From the NCBI GenBank assembly GCA_022316685.1, contig JAKJHU010000046.1, positions 4,253,001 to 4,317,000 on the forward strand: a stretch of DNA of 64,000 bases. The letters run 5' to 3'. This stretch comes from Progne subis subis. Lineage: Eukaryota; Chordata; Aves; Passeriformes; Hirundinidae. The position numbers and the translations under genes are program-made. Every line of letters starts with the position of its first letter. Within the stretch, counting starts at the first letter, position 1. Of this stretch, positions 63,601 to 64,000 are shown in pieces. The notes beneath the pieces were generated by a model. It saw only the letters and a list, made by a program, of their open reading frames with translations. It was not told the DNA's origin and made no database searches.

Positions 63601-64000
63601 TGCAGACCCTATTCAAGTGTCTAAAAAGAATGAGGCTAGGGTTGAGTGCACCCCAATTCTCCTTTCTGATCACAATGAAGTCACAGGTCAGCAAAGTACT
63701 TGGGCATAAGGAAGTTTCTCTTGACCTGCAGGACATTTTAACACATGCAGCAGTGCTTTGCTGGCTCTAGTCTAAATTAGGACCATCTCTAAGGCCAACT
63801 GGCACTCACGACCATGATTCCACTACCTGCACCAATATACATGAGGTAAGAGCTAAGCTCAAGAGAGCAGAGCAGTGCAAGAGGAGAAAGAGGCTCTGTG
63901 GTTCTTCTGAGTAATGTTTGACAGCCTCAGCTGCATACACACGGCATGTCACAGTGATCAGCATAGACTGATGAGAGCTTGGTGGTGTTCTGCAAGTGGG
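51647..64000. other. ANXA8 5' flank and intergenic DNA
   Basis: About 12.4 kb upstream of ANXA8 with no coding exon I can support. Several open frames of 100-200 codons around 56.7-57.7 kb overlap on both strands in moderately GC-rich sequence and show no domain, splice context or known motif. Minor content: A-rich tracts near 52.26-52.33, 58.14 and 61.51 kb; a GGGAAACTGAGGCAC segment at 57265-57279 that resembles an antisense MIR core; and a degenerate CA repeat at 63.52-63.56 kb. Confidence 0.55.
63523..63558 (+). repeat. Degenerate (CA)n repeat
   Basis: CACACACAAGCACAGGCACA-type sequence continuing to ACACACACTC, an interrupted dinucleotide repeat. Confidence 0.8.

Overview
This window looks like vertebrate nuclear DNA from a bird. 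Coding sequence is sparse and split by GT-AG introns. Two decayed CR1-type LINE 3' ends are recognisable (about 22.66 and 32.76 kb), with faint MIR-like traces. All three protein genes are vertebrate genes. The set, a microseminoprotein, neuropeptide Y receptor Y4 and annexin A8, matches a block on human 10q11, so this is probably the avian counterpart. A non-avian reptile cannot be formally excluded from sequence alone.

Layout: (1) 1-1.6 kb, + strand: the last two coding exons of a beta-microseminoprotein (MSMB) gene whose earlier exons lie left of the window. (2) 1.6-12.1 kb: no recognisable gene; it holds a near-identical pair of 49-bp repeats, an MIR-like trace and simple repeats. (3) 12.1-14.4 kb, + strand: NPY4R, an intact 377-residue class A GPCR coded in one exon. 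That exon also carries the end of a 5' leader behind a clear splice acceptor, and an upstream ORF fills most of that leader. (4) 14.4-39.3 kb: a 25-kb stretch without a recognisable gene, with three CR1-like fragments, a (TTTA)n microsatellite, an inverted-repeat segment at 33.6 kb and a CpG-rich block at 36.7-38.2 kb that contains a 9/54-bp GC minisatellite. (5) 39.4-51.6 kb, - strand: a complete annexin A8 gene, 12 coding exons joined in frame into 326 residues, with all four type II calcium sites intact. (6) 51.6-64 kb: ANXA8 5' flank and intergenic DNA with no gene I can support.

The genes do not form a pathway. MSMB encodes a small secreted cysteine-rich protein, NPY4R a plasma-membrane receptor for pancreatic-polypeptide-type ligands, and ANXA8 a cytosolic calcium-dependent membrane-binding protein. 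They sit together through old synteny. NPY4R (+) and ANXA8 (-) converge on the 25-kb gene-free interval. No clearly new system is visible. The best leads are the NPY4R upstream ORF, the collagen-like minisatellite in the CpG-rich block, the hairpin-flanked 49-bp repeat pair and the 33.6-kb nested palindrome.
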